A stretch of DNA of 64,000 bases from Comamonas testosteroni (GTDB taxonomy: Bacteria > Pseudomonadota > Gammaproteobacteria > Burkholderiales > Burkholderiaceae_C), in contig CP044131.1 of assembly GCA_008727115.1 (NCBI GenBank), positions 3,038,001 to 3,102,000 of the forward strand. The letters run 5' to 3'. How positions within the stretch are numbered: the stretch's first letter is position 1; each line of letters starts with the position of its first letter. A model generated the notes under the pieces. The model was not told the origin of the DNA, did not search any database, and saw only the letters and a list, made by a program, of their open reading frames with translations. Positions 52,895-61,717 of the stretch are shown piece after piece. The position numbers were made by a program, and so were the translations under genes.

Positions 52895-53863
52895 ATGAAT
52901 GCACTGACTCCGCCCACAAGCCATATGGCATCCACAAGTCTGGATGCAGACTCCACCGCTGCGCTGCTGCCCTGGGCGGCACTGGCGGACGAAATAGAGG
53001 TGCTTTTGCAGCAAACGCAAAACAGCCAAAGTGTCTCGGTTCCGCCACGCATCGTCATGCCAACCACTGCTGGCAACTGCCTTTTTTGCATGCCTGCCAC
53101 CGATGGCAAGGTCGCCATGACCAAGCTCATCAGCTTCACCCCCGGCAATGCCGCAGCGGGCCGCCCCACCATCCAAGGCGACATCGTGGTGTTTGATGCA
53201 CTCACTGGCGAGCGCCAGCTCATTCTCGATGGCCCCACCATCACCGCCCGCCGCACCGCGGCCGTTTCGCTGCTGGCCGCCCGCCGTCTGGCTCCTTCGC
53301 CTCAAGGTCCGCTACTCATCATTGGCGCCGGTGTTCAGGGCCTGGCGCATCTGCAAGCCTTTGCCGCAGGCCTTGGCACGCGCGAGGTCTGGGTGCACTC
53401 GCGCAGCAGCGCCAGTGCGCAGAAACTGGTGCAGCAGGCGCGTGACATGGGTCTGATCGCGCAAGAAGCCAGCGATCTGGCGCAGGCCGTGCGCCACTGT
53501 TCACTGATCGTGACCTGTACGCCCGCCCAAGCGGTGGTATTGCATGAAGCTCCGCGTTCCGACGCCTTCGTCTGCGCTGTGGGGGCATTTACACCACAGA
53601 TGGTGGAGCTGTCCCCAGAGCTGTGCCTGCACTTTCAAGAGCAAGGGAGCGTTGTTGTGGATACCGAAGATGCCGTGCATGAAGCAGGAGATTTGCTGCA
53701 AGCCGGCATGGATGTCGCATCTCTTCCCACGCTGGCCCACGTAGTCCAGCAAAACTGGCAGCGCCCCACTGGGCCTGTACTCTTCAAATCCTGCGGCTGG
53801 GGTGGCTGGGATCTTGCAGCCACCCGACTGGCCTTGCGCCAGTATCAGCACCTCAAATCATGA
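52895..53863 (+). CDS. Ornithine cyclodeaminase / mu-crystallin family reductase (Pyr2C-reductase-like)
   Basis: 322 residues. NAD(P)-binding GAGVQGLAHLQAF near residue 150, substrate region LISFTPGNAAAGRPTIQGDIVVF and a C-terminal VLFKSCGWGGWDLAA. The family contains ornithine cyclodeaminase, L-alanine dehydrogenase type enzymes and Delta1-pyrroline/piperideine-2-carboxylate reductase; the tail SCGWGGWDLA resembles the last group, which makes L-proline or L-pipecolate from cyclic imines. Start at 52895 is preferred. No hydroxyproline genes are adjacent, so activity is not proved. Confidence 0.85.
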   Translation: MNALTPPTSHMASTSLDADSTAALLPWAALADEIEVLLQQTQNSQSVSVPPRIVMPTTAGNCLFCMPATDGKVAMTKLISFTPGNAAAGRPTIQGDIVVFDALTGERQLILDGPTITARRTAAVSLLAARRLAPSPQGPLLIIGAGVQGLAHLQAFAAGLGTREVWVHSRSSASAQKLVQQARDMGLIAQEASDLAQAVRHCSLIVTCTPAQAVVLHEAPRSDAFVCAVGAFTPQMVELSPELCLHFQEQGSVVVDTEDAVHEAGDLLQAGMDVASLPTLAHVVQQNWQRPTGPVLFKSCGWGGWDLAATRLALRQYQHLKS

Positions 53864-53923
53864 ACTGGTGGCAAGGCCACTGCACTCATTCGCAACAGCC
53901 TTGCTCGCCAGTCAAACCACAAC

Positions 53924-54490
53924 TCAGGCCTTGGGCAGCGTCACGCCGTGCTGGCCCTGGTACTTGCCGTTGCGGTCCTTGTAGCTCATCTCGCACTGCT
54001 CGTCGCCCTGGAAGAACAGCACCTGGGCACAGCCTTCACCGGCATAGATCTTCGCGGGCAGCGGCGTGGTGTTGGAGAACTCCAGCGTCACATAGCCTTC
54101 CCACTCGGGCTCGAAGGGCGTCACATTGACGATGATGCCGCAGCGCGCATAAGTGCTCTTGCCCAGGCAGACGGTCAGCACGTCGCGGGGAATGCGGAAG
54201 TATTCGACCGTGCGGGCCAGCGCAAAGCTGTTGGGCGGGATGATGCAGTAGTCACCTTCCATATCGACAAAGCTTTTTTCGTCGAAATTCTTGGGGTCGA
54301 CCACGGTGCTGTGAATGTTGGTGAAGACCTTGAACTCACGCGCGCAGCGGATGTCGTAGCCATAGCTCGATGTGCCGTAGCTGATGACCTTCTTGCCGTC
54401 GACCTGGCGCACCTGGCCGGGCTCGAAGGGCTCGATCATGCCGTGCTGCTCCGCCATCTGACGGATCCATTTGTCGCTCTTGATGCTCAT
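53924..54490 (-). CDS. dcd: dCTP deaminase
   Basis: 188 residues. Start [14 protein letters not shown], then [43 protein letters not shown] and the final [14 protein letters not shown]. The family deaminates dCTP to dUTP, feeding thymidylate synthesis; residues around SxxxR and the C-terminal lid are intact. Length 188 is standard for the proteobacterial enzyme. It precedes guaD on the same strand in genomic order, but with 63 bp between, each may have its own promoter. Confidence 0.97.
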   Translation of the reverse strand: MSIKSDKWIRQMAEQHGMIEPFEPGQVRQVDGKKVISYGTSSYGYDIRCAREFKVFTNIHSTVVDPKNFDEKSFVDMEGDYCIIPPNSFALARTVEYFRIPRDVLTVCLGKSTYARCGIIVNVTPFEPEWEGYVTLEFSNTTPLPAKIYAGEGCAQVLFFQGDEQCEMSYKDRNGKYQGQHGVTLPKA

Positions 54491-54512
54491 TGCTAATCCT
54501 GTATCGCTTGAT

Positions 54513-54556
54513 TTTTGATAGCGCCATACGGCTATTCAACCAGCGCAAGACCGCTA
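54513..54556. repeat. Degenerate copy of the intergenic AGCGCAAG repeat
   Basis: The stretch tttttgatagcgcc ... accagcgcaagaccgctatttt lies in the 63-bp gap between guaD and dcd. Similarity to the other copies is partial. Confidence 0.45.
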
Positions 54557-55846
54557 TTTTGCTTGAGAAACAATGGTTTGCTCAATCAGGCGGTCATCGC
54601 CCAGGATGATCATGGCAAACAGCAGCTCGTCCAGATTGCGCGCCTGAGCCGTCTTGCGGGCCAGCAAAGGCGTGCATGCCGGATTGATGACGACCAGGTC
54701 AGCCTCGCAGCCCGGCTGCAGATTGCCGATCTCGCCCTGCAGACCCAGCGCCCGCGCAGCGCCTGCCGTGTGCTGCCACCACAGGTTTTGCGGCGACAGG
54801 CTCTGACCCTCCTTGGCATGGCCTTCCCTACCCACCACATAGGCCGCCTGCATGGTGCGAAACGGCGAAAAGCTCATGCCGCCGCCCACATCGCTGGCCA
54901 GGCCATAGAGCATGTGGGATTCATCGGCCTTCAGATAGTCAAAGTAGCCGCTGGAGAGAAACAGATTGCTGGTAGGGCTCACCGCAGCAGCCGATTGGGT
55001 GTCGTGCATGAGCTTGCGGTCGGTTTCGTCGAGCCAGATGCTGTGCGCATAGACGGCGCGCTCGCGCATCAGGCCGAAGTCGTCATAGACGGCCAGATAG
55101 CTGCGCGCCGCGGGGAACAGCTGCTTGACCCAGGCAATCTCGTCCAGGTTTTCCGCGACGTGAGACTGAATCCACACGTCGCTGTACTTGGCCGCCAACT
55201 CACCTGCACCGCGCATCTGCGCCTCGGTACTGGTGGGCGCAAAGCGCGGCGTGATGGCATAGCCCAGGCGATCCACACCATGCCAGCGCTGGATCAGGGT
55301 TTCAGTGTCGATCAGGCTTTGCTCGGTCTCGTCGCGCACGCCGTCGGGGCTGTTGCGGTCCTGCATGACCTTGCCGGCAATCATGCGCATGCTGCGCTTT
55401 TGCGCGGCCTCCATGATGGCGTCCACCGACGCGGGGTGCGATGTGGCAAAAGCCAGCGCCGTGGTCACGCCATTGCGCTGCAGCTCATCCATGAAGAACT
55501 CGGCCACGCCGTCCGCATATTCACGGTCGTGAAAACGCGATTCGTGCGGGAAGGTGTAGTTCTCCAGCCAGGGCAGCAAACCGGGTGCCGGTGCGCCGAT
55601 CACATCGGTCTGCGGGTAGTGAATGTGCAGATCGACAAAGCCCGGCGCCAGCAGCTTGCCGGGCAGGTTCACCACTTCCACGCCTTCGCGGTGGATGTAC
55701 TGATCGGCCAGGGTCTGCCAGCTTCCCGCAGCCACCACGCGCTGCACACCGGCAGCGTCGGGCGCAATGGCCAGCAAGGCATCGGAGTCATAAACCGCCT
55801 GGCCGTCATCGGCAAAGCGCAACAGGGCACTGCGATAGATTTTCAT
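54554..55846 (-). CDS. guaD: Guanine deaminase
   Basis: 430 residues of the amidohydrolase fold. The zinc motif GFVDLHIHYPQTD lies near residue 68, MRMIAGKVMQDRNSP, IQSHVAENLDEIAWVK and LASDVGGGMSFSPF follow. These are the guanine deaminase signatures; it converts guanine to xanthine. No xanthine dehydrogenase genes are adjacent, so the rest of the purine path is elsewhere. A BMP-type binding protein and an adenosine/adenine deaminase lie further along this segment, consistent with purine salvage. Confidence 0.94.
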   Translation of the reverse strand: MKIYRSALLRFADDGQAVYDSDALLAIAPDAAGVQRVVAAGSWQTLADQYIHREGVEVVNLPGKLLAPGFVDLHIHYPQTDVIGAPAPGLLPWLENYTFPHESRFHDREYADGVAEFFMDELQRNGVTTALAFATSHPASVDAIMEAAQKRSMRMIAGKVMQDRNSPDGVRDETEQSLIDTETLIQRWHGVDRLGYAITPRFAPTSTEAQMRGAGELAAKYSDVWIQSHVAENLDEIAWVKQLFPAARSYLAVYDDFGLMRERAVYAHSIWLDETDRKLMHDTQSAAAVSPTSNLFLSSGYFDYLKADESHMLYGLASDVGGGMSFSPFRTMQAAYVVGREGHAKEGQSLSPQNLWWQHTAGAARALGLQGEIGNLQPGCEADLVVINPACTPLLARKTAQARNLDELLFAMIILGDDRLIEQTIVSQAK

Positions 55847-56129
55847 GGCCCAAGCTTAAGCGGCTTGGGCCAACTACAGCACACAGCGGGACTTATAGGA
55901 GCTATATGATTTGCTGAAACAGTCGCTCTCTTTTTAAGAGCTTATCCCGCTTACCCTGCTTATATCTTCAATGGTTTTTATTCAAGAAACGAATGCAGGC
56001 AAGCGCAACAAGCTCATATTTCAGAAGCAACTGCCCTGCTGATATCTACACGTAAGTGCAACAAAGCTGCCTCCCAGCCTCCGCAGCGCCAACCTAGCAA
56101 GAGTTCTCAAAAGGAAGAGCCCGCCGCCC

Positions 56130-57020
56130 TTACTGCGGCCACTTCATTTCACCCTTGTACACCTTGGCAGACAGGTTCAGCGATTCGCTCTCGCCCAGCG
56201 CCGGGTAGTCACGCTGAATGGCCTGCACCAGGGCACCCGCATCCTTGGCCGTGGCCGACTGGCGCGCAAAATTCTGCACATAGTCCTTGGTGAAGCGCAC
56301 GGCCTCCACTCCCTTAGGGACGTCGCCCAGATAGTGGCCCGGCACCACCTTGGCAGGGTTCAGCTGCTGAATCTGATCGAGATTGCGCAACCAGGCTGAG
56401 CGCGCTTGCGGGGCCTGGGCATCGGCCATCCACACATGAATGCCGCTGGACACCGCCACGCCGCCCAGCACCGTCTTGGTGGACGGCACCCACAGATAGC
56501 CCGGAGCGCCCTGCCCGGCATAACCCTTGATGTCGACTCGCTGACCGTCCACCGAGAAGTGCTCGCCCTTCCATGCCGTGGGCAGCACCAGTTTCTGCGG
56601 TGCGTTGTCTTTCAGAATGGGGCCCCAGTAGACCAGCTTGCCCTGCATTTGCTGCGCAATCGCATCCACGGTCTGCGCAGTGGCAACGATGGCGACATCC
56701 GGGAAAGCAGCCTGAATCGTGTCCAGCCCGAAGTAGTAGTCCGGGTCGGCACGGGTGATGAAAACCATCTTCAGTGTCTTGCCGCTTTGCTTGATCTTCT
56801 CGACCAGCACCTGGGCGTCGTTGCGCTGAAACTGCGCATCGATCAGCACCACCTCTTTAGGGCCGCTGATGAGCGAGGCCGAGACCGGAAACACGGACTG
56901 GCGGCCGGGGTTATAGGTCTGCACCTGGAGGGCTGCGTCCTTGGCCTGCGCAAAGCTGCTGCCAAGCAAGCTGGTGATGGCGATCAGGCCGGATGCGGCC
57001 AGGGTCTGACGTCGGTTCAT
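56130..57020 (-). CDS. MBL-fold hydrolase with degenerate zinc-ligand motif
   Basis: 296 residues. Signal peptide MNRRQTLAASGLIAITSLLG with cleavage near AQA. The fold shows VVLIDAQFQRND and LKMVFITRADPDYYFGLD, then GYLWVPSTKTVLGGV and VVPGHYLGD. The usual T-H-x-H-x-D-H signature is TRADPDY here: all three His are replaced (Arg, Asp, Tyr), although PGH and the Asp remain. Metal binding is likely altered or lost. It is divergent from the LysR gene at 57170 with 149 bp between, so that regulator probably controls it. Confidence 0.85.
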   Translation of the reverse strand: MNRRQTLAASGLIAITSLLGSSFAQAKDAALQVQTYNPGRQSVFPVSASLISGPKEVVLIDAQFQRNDAQVLVEKIKQSGKTLKMVFITRADPDYYFGLDTIQAAFPDVAIVATAQTVDAIAQQMQGKLVYWGPILKDNAPQKLVLPTAWKGEHFSVDGQRVDIKGYAGQGAPGYLWVPSTKTVLGGVAVSSGIHVWMADAQAPQARSAWLRNLDQIQQLNPAKVVPGHYLGDVPKGVEAVRFTKDYVQNFARQSATAKDAGALVQAIQRDYPALGESESLNLSAKVYKGEMKWPQ

Positions 57021-57169
57021 GTGATTTCTACCTATCAAGAAAAGAATGGAATGGCGCTTTGGTTCCGCGCCGTAAAAACCACAGCTTATTTCGCCCAGAT
57101 CGATCAATAAACAGCACAATGATCAACAGCTTGTTGCATCAATCGATCACATCACCACCACTTGATTCC

Positions 57170-58084
57170 ATGGACCGTCTTACCGCCGCCCAAGTTTTTG
57201 TCACCATTGCCCAGCGCGGCAGCCTGACCGCCGCTGCCGATGCGCTCGATATGTCGCGCAGCATGACCAGTCGCTATCTGGCCGAGATGGAGCACTGGGT
57301 GGGCACGCGGCTGTTTCACCGCAACACCCGCCGCATTGGGTTGACCGCCGCTGGCGAGCATGTGCTTCAGCAAAGCCAGGCGCTGCTGGCCCTGTCGCAG
57401 CAACTGGTGCAACTGCCCGATGGGCCACCGGCGCAGCTCAGCGGCCTGCTGCGCCTGGCCTGCTCGCCTTCCATGGCACAGGCTGTGCTGGTCGACATGC
57501 TGGGGCGCTTTCTGGCCTTGCACCCGCAGGCCCGCATTGACCTGCAGACGACGGAGCAGACCGTGGACCTGGTGGAGGAGCGCATTGACCTGTCCATCCG
57601 CATCTCCAACGAGCTGGATGGGGCGCTGTTCGCCCGGCCGCTGGGCCGCTGCCCCTCGGTTGTGTGCGCAGCGTCCGCCTATGTGCAGCGCCATGGCCGG
57701 CCGCAGCAGGTCAGTGACCTGGCCCAGCACAACTGTTTGAGCTTTGCCTACTTTGGCCGCAGCCAGTGGCAGTTCACCCAAGACGGCCACGCCATTGATG
57801 TGCCCGTCAGCGGCAACCTCAGCGCCAACGACAGCACCGCCCTGCTGCGTGCCACGCTGGCAGGCGTGGGAGTCAGCCTGCAGCCCTGGTATGCGGCCGC
57901 CCCACATGTGAGCAGTGGCGCTCTCGAGGTGCTGCTGCCCCAGGCCCAACCCAAGGCGCTGGGCATTCATGCGGTTTACACCTCGAAAGAGCATCAATCG
58001 CCGCTGATGCGCGCCCTGCTGGACTTCCTGGTGCAGGCATTTGCGCAAAGCGATATGCGCCTGGCAGGCAAAGCGGCAAGTTGA
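57170..58084 (+). CDS. LysR-family transcriptional regulator
   Basis: 304 residues. Winged HTH in residues 1-60 (MDRLTAAQVFVTIAQRGSLTAAADALDMSRSMTSRYLAEME, outlined), typical linker and effector domain with PLGRCPSVVCAASAYVQ and GVGVSLQPWY. It is the CrgA/YafC branch of LysR proteins. The start at 57170 fits the family; an upstream in-frame ATG gives an unlikely N terminus. Divergent from the MBL-fold gene, its probable target. Confidence 0.92.
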   Translation: MDRLTAAQVFVTIAQRGSLTAAADALDMSRSMTSRYLAEMEHWVGTRLFHRNTRRIGLTAAGEHVLQQSQALLALSQQLVQLPDGPPAQLSGLLRLACSPSMAQAVLVDMLGRFLALHPQARIDLQTTEQTVDLVEERIDLSIRISNELDGALFARPLGRCPSVVCAASAYVQRHGRPQQVSDLAQHNCLSFAYFGRSQWQFTQDGHAIDVPVSGNLSANDSTALLRATLAGVGVSLQPWYAAAPHVSSGALEVLLPQAQPKALGIHAVYTSKEHQSPLMRALLDFLVQAFAQSDMRLAGKAAS

Positions 58085-58100
58085 GCCGGGCGACTTAAGG

Positions 58101-59231
58101 TCAAGGCAGCTTGCCGACCACGCCTTCGGCCAGCCAGTTCATTTCCAGAATCTGCAGGTCGGTCAAAGACATTCCGGCGGGAATGCGCACCGCTCCCTGG
58201 TTGTCACGCACCGGCTGTTTGCCCGCAGCAAACGGTGCCAGCTGGCCCTTGGCCATTTGCTGCTCACGCATCAGCACTTCATCACGCGCCGCCTTGGATA
58301 GTTTGGGACCAAAGCCTTCCACGCCCACCATGCCGTCCTTGACGCCACCCCAGAAGTCCTGACTCTTCCAGCTGCCATTCAGCACGGCATTGGCTCGCTG
58401 CTCGTAGTACTTGCCCCAGCGGTGGGTGACCGCCAGCAGCTGCGCATCGGGCGCGACCTTGCGCATGTCGGAGTGAAAGGCAATCGCCATCTTGCCCCTC
58501 TCCTGCGCGGCCTGCATCACGGCCGTGGATGCGACCTGAAAGGCCACCACGTCCACATCCTGGTTGAACAGCGTCATGGCCGCATCGCGCTCGCGCGGTG
58601 GGTCAAACCAGTTGTTAAGCCAGATCACGCGCACCTGCGCCTTGGGGTTGACGCTGCGCATCCCCAAGGCAAAAGCGTTGATGCCTTGAAGCACTTCAGG
58701 GATGGGGAAGCCCGCGACAAAACCCGCCACGCCGGTCTTGCTGGCGCGTGCGGCAGCGATGCCCGACAGATAGCGCCCTTCGTAATGGCGTGCGTTGGCC
58801 GTGGCCACGTTGTCTGTGCGCTTGTAGCCCGTGAGATTTTCGAACTTCACATTCGGAAAATCGCGCGCCACCTTGAGCGTGGGCTCCATATAGCCAAAGC
58901 TGGTGGTGAAGATCAGCTGGTTGCCATTGGCGGCCAGATCGCGCAGTACGCGCTCGGCATCCGCGCCTTCGGCCACGTTGTCGACGGCAATGGTTTTGAC
59001 CTTGGCTCCCAGCGCAGCCTGCATGGCCTTGCGCCCGTCTTCATGCTGGCGCGTCCAGCCCGCATCCAGCACCGGCGTGACATAGACAAAGGCGGCCTTG
59101 AGCGGCGGATTGGCCGCGGCGGGGGCAGTCCCGCTAGACGCCGCAGCAGCAGACAAAGACCCCGTCAGCAGTGCCAGGGGAAGAAACAATGCACCTGCAC
59201 GCTGCAGGCGATGAATGGTTTTGAACATCAT
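58101..59231 (-). CDS. BMP-family ABC transporter substrate-binding protein
   Basis: 376 residues. Signal region MMFKTIHRLQRAGALFLPLALL, cleavage after AAA, then KAAFVYVTPVLDAGWTRQHEDGRKAMQ, GYMEPTLKVARDFPNVKFENLTGYK and GFPIPEVLQGINAF. The BMP family (PnrA, Med) binds purine nucleosides or related molecules and starts ABC import. No permease genes follow in the window. The neighbouring guaD and the deaminase at the right edge point to nucleoside or purine uptake, but this is context. Convergent with the LysR gene. Confidence 0.92.
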   Translation of the reverse strand: MMFKTIHRLQRAGALFLPLALLTGSLSAAAASSGTAPAAANPPLKAAFVYVTPVLDAGWTRQHEDGRKAMQAALGAKVKTIAVDNVAEGADAERVLRDLAANGNQLIFTTSFGYMEPTLKVARDFPNVKFENLTGYKRTDNVATANARHYEGRYLSGIAAARASKTGVAGFVAGFPIPEVLQGINAFALGMRSVNPKAQVRVIWLNNWFDPPRERDAAMTLFNQDVDVVAFQVASTAVMQAAQERGKMAIAFHSDMRKVAPDAQLLAVTHRWGKYYEQRANAVLNGSWKSQDFWGGVKDGMVGVEGFGPKLSKAARDEVLMREQQMAKGQLAPFAAGKQPVRDNQGAVRIPAGMSLTDLQILEMNWLAEGVVGKLP

Positions 59232-59660
59232 GGTGTTGCTCGACTAAAGATGCGAAGAGCAAGACATCAAGTTCGCAAAGCGCTGCCCAAGTCCGTAACA
59301 CAGCGCACACCGGCAGGTATGCGCCATTGGCGAGACAAAGCAGTTGCACCCAAGCCGCGCAGGCTGGCGCCACCTCACGAACGGAAGTCTGAACTCAGAT
59401 CAGAAGTAGTTATGCGCGGCGGCCAGCGGAACGTGGCGCAGCAAAGTGAAAGACAAATCGGGTGCAGAGATCATCACCGGCGCACAGGTGATTGATTTGT
59501 CTGCGTATTTTAGAAGTGACGCTCTTCATGGACTACCTCGATGGGATAGCGGATGGGACAGTCAGCGCCCTATTGCAAGGCGCTGACACGGGCCGCCATT
59601 GTCCTGCCAATTCACGCCAGGCAGGCGTTGGACATTCATTTCCGGAGTCCAGGCTACGGT
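59232..59660. other. Intergenic region between the BMP-type gene and LysR
   Basis: 429 bases with no gene I can support. Contains the promoter region of the BMP-type gene; no hairpin or repeat of note. Confidence 0.5.
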
Positions 59661-60569
59661 TTATGCCCGCCCCTGCTCCACCCCGCTTTTGGCGACGGCC
59701 AGAAACGCCCGCACCGCCGGCGAGTTTTCGCGCTCTCGGTAGGCCAGTGCCATGTGAACGCTTTCCTTGAAGTCACGCAGCGCCCGGAACACCACGCCCG
59801 GCTGCTTGATCAGCCGGTTGGACTCGGGCAGCACCACAATGCCGTAGCCAGCCGCGGCTAGGCTGGTGGCGGTCACGAAGTCATTGACGCGATAGGCCTC
59901 GCGCGCGGAAAAGCCCGCCGCATCGGCCAGCCTTGCCAGCACTTCTGCAAAGCCTTCGCTTTCGTTGATGAACTGCGGTGCGATAAAGGTCTGCCCACGC
60001 AGGTCGGCCACGCTGATCGCATCCTTGCGCGCCAGCGGGTGAGCCTCGGCCAGCGCCACCATGAAGGGCTCGCTGTGCACGACCACTGCCTTAACCCCCT
60101 CGGGGTAGCGCCGGCGCGGGCGCAGCAAGCCCACATCAATCTCCCCCTGCTGCAGCGCCTGCAGCTGGCGTGGTGTTTCCATGGCCAGCAGCTGCATGTG
60201 CACCTGCTCATGACCGGGGCGAAACTGTGTCAGCGCCCGAGTCAGCACGCCCGATGTCACTGCCGAAGAGATATAGCCCAGCTTGACATGGCCACTCATG
60301 CCTTGCGCCGCCAGCTGGCCGATCTGCTGGGCGCGCTCCATGTGACGCAGCACGATGACAGCCTCGTCGTAGAGCAGCTCTCCCGCATCGGTCAGCGTGA
60401 TGGGTTTGCGCTTGTTGCGCTGCAGCAGGCGCACACCGAGCTGCTGCTCCAGTTGCTGCACCTGCACGCTGACGGCCGACTGGGCCACGCCCAGCTTGTC
60501 GGCGGCACGAGAAAAGTGCAGCTCCTGGGCCACGGTGACAAAGTGCTCGAGTTGGCGATAGCTGAGCAT
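59661..60569 (-). CDS. LysR-family transcriptional regulator, divergent from glaH
   Basis: 302 residues. HTH LSYRQLEHFVTVAQELHFSRAADKLGVAQSAVSVQ, effector domain with VGLLRPRRRYPEGVKAVVVHSEPFMVALAEAHPLA and ASLAAAGYGIVVLPES. The Tyr-Arg-Gln-Leu-x-x-Phe start and the LHFSRAA segment match the BenM/CatR-like group. It lies 101 bp from glaH and is a plausible regulator of glutarate use, perhaps sensing glutarate or 2-hydroxyglutarate. Confidence 0.92.
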   Translation of the reverse strand: MLSYRQLEHFVTVAQELHFSRAADKLGVAQSAVSVQVQQLEQQLGVRLLQRNKRKPITLTDAGELLYDEAVIVLRHMERAQQIGQLAAQGMSGHVKLGYISSAVTSGVLTRALTQFRPGHEQVHMQLLAMETPRQLQALQQGEIDVGLLRPRRRYPEGVKAVVVHSEPFMVALAEAHPLARKDAISVADLRGQTFIAPQFINESEGFAEVLARLADAAGFSAREAYRVNDFVTATSLAAAGYGIVVLPESNRLIKQPGVVFRALRDFKESVHMALAYRERENSPAVRAFLAVAKSGVEQGRA

Positions 60570-60670
60570 TTATTTAATCTGAAATAAATATTAAAGAATG
60601 CATTTAAACCTGTAGATCGTATCAAACAGACGGTGTCCAATCAAAGCCATTCCTGATTGAACTTCCCACC

Positions 60671-61594
60671 ATGAACGCGACTACCCCTCAGCAACTGATT
60701 CAGCCTGCCGCCTACGAAATCTCCGCTCATCCTGAGCATCCTCGCCTGCTCAAGCTGAGCCTGAACCCCGATGCCCTGGCCGCCTACCTGGCCGACGTGC
60801 GTGATATCGACGTCCAGAACCTGGAGTACGTACCTTTCATGCGCTTTCACCTGGCGCGTCGCCTCAAGGCCCACTTGGGTGCCGACTTCGGTGACACGCT
60901 GGTGAACATCATCAAGGACCGCAAGCACGGCGGCTTTGTACTGGGACTGGAAGGCCTGACCCAGGACAGCGATGACTATGTGAAGTTCGGTACCGCCATC
61001 GGCCATATCCTGGGCCCGGCCAACCACGACTCCATGTCGAACAAGTACTACGCGCGCTTCCTGGTCAAACACACCGACGCCAGCGACTCCTATCTGCGCC
61101 AGGCCTACCGCCTGTTCACCATGCACACCGACGGCACCTTCGTGACCGAAGCCACCGACTGGCTGCTGATGATGAAGTTCGACGAGCAAAACGCCGTGGG
61201 CGGCGAGTCGCGCTTCCTGCACCTGGACGACTGGAACGAGCTGGACCGCTTCGTGAGCGACCCGCTGGGCGCCAAGCCACTGCTGTACAAGGCCCCCGGC
61301 TCCAAGAACGTGAACGAGCGCGTGGAGCGCCCCGTGTTCTTCCACGGCGAGTTCGGCCTGTCCATGTCCTTCATCGACCAGTTCGTGCAGCCCGCCAACG
61401 ATGCCGAAGCCGAATATCTGCAAAACCTGTCGGAGTCGATGGAAAATTCGCCCGGCACCCGCACCGTCAGCCTGCCCGCAGGCGATCTGGTGGTGCTGAA
61501 CAACTACTTCTACGTACACGGCCGCGCCCCGTTCGAGCGCAATGAGCAGCTGCACCGTGAACTGATGCGCCAGCGCGGTACATTTGCTCAGTAA
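60671..61594 (+). CDS. glaH: Glutarate 2-hydroxylase (CsiD/GlaH)
   Basis: 307 residues. Iron ligands by position: His152 and Asp154 in MHTDGTFV and His283 in YVHGRAPFERN; Arg near 290 would bind the co-substrate 2-oxoglutarate. N-terminal PFMRFHLARRLKAHL and DFGDTLVNIIKDRKHGGFVL follow the CsiD pattern. The enzyme hydroxylates glutarate to L-2-hydroxyglutarate in lysine degradation. An FMN 2-hydroxyacid dehydrogenase follows 123 bp downstream. Confidence 0.94.
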   Translation: MNATTPQQLIQPAAYEISAHPEHPRLLKLSLNPDALAAYLADVRDIDVQNLEYVPFMRFHLARRLKAHLGADFGDTLVNIIKDRKHGGFVLGLEGLTQDSDDYVKFGTAIGHILGPANHDSMSNKYYARFLVKHTDASDSYLRQAYRLFTMHTDGTFVTEATDWLLMMKFDEQNAVGGESRFLHLDDWNELDRFVSDPLGAKPLLYKAPGSKNVNERVERPVFFHGEFGLSMSFIDQFVQPANDAEAEYLQNLSESMENSPGTRTVSLPAGDLVVLNNYFYVHGRAPFERNEQLHRELMRQRGTFAQ

Positions 61595-61632
61595 ATCGCT
61601 CAGCAAACCTTGAACATCTGATGTTTCTGGCC

Positions 61633-61663
61633 CGCCCCCGTGCACCGCAAGTGTGCGGGGGCG
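61633..61663 (+). other. Long GC-rich hairpin between glaH and the FMN dehydrogenase gene
   Basis: Arms cgcccccgtgcac and gtgtgcgggggcg form a strong stem with G-U pairs. There is no T run, so it might only reduce read-through or protect a transcript. Confidence 0.55.
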
Positions 61664-61717
61664 TTGCCCGTTAGATCCTGAGTTAGCCCCTGTCTTTCGC
61701 TCTCGAAGCGCACCACC

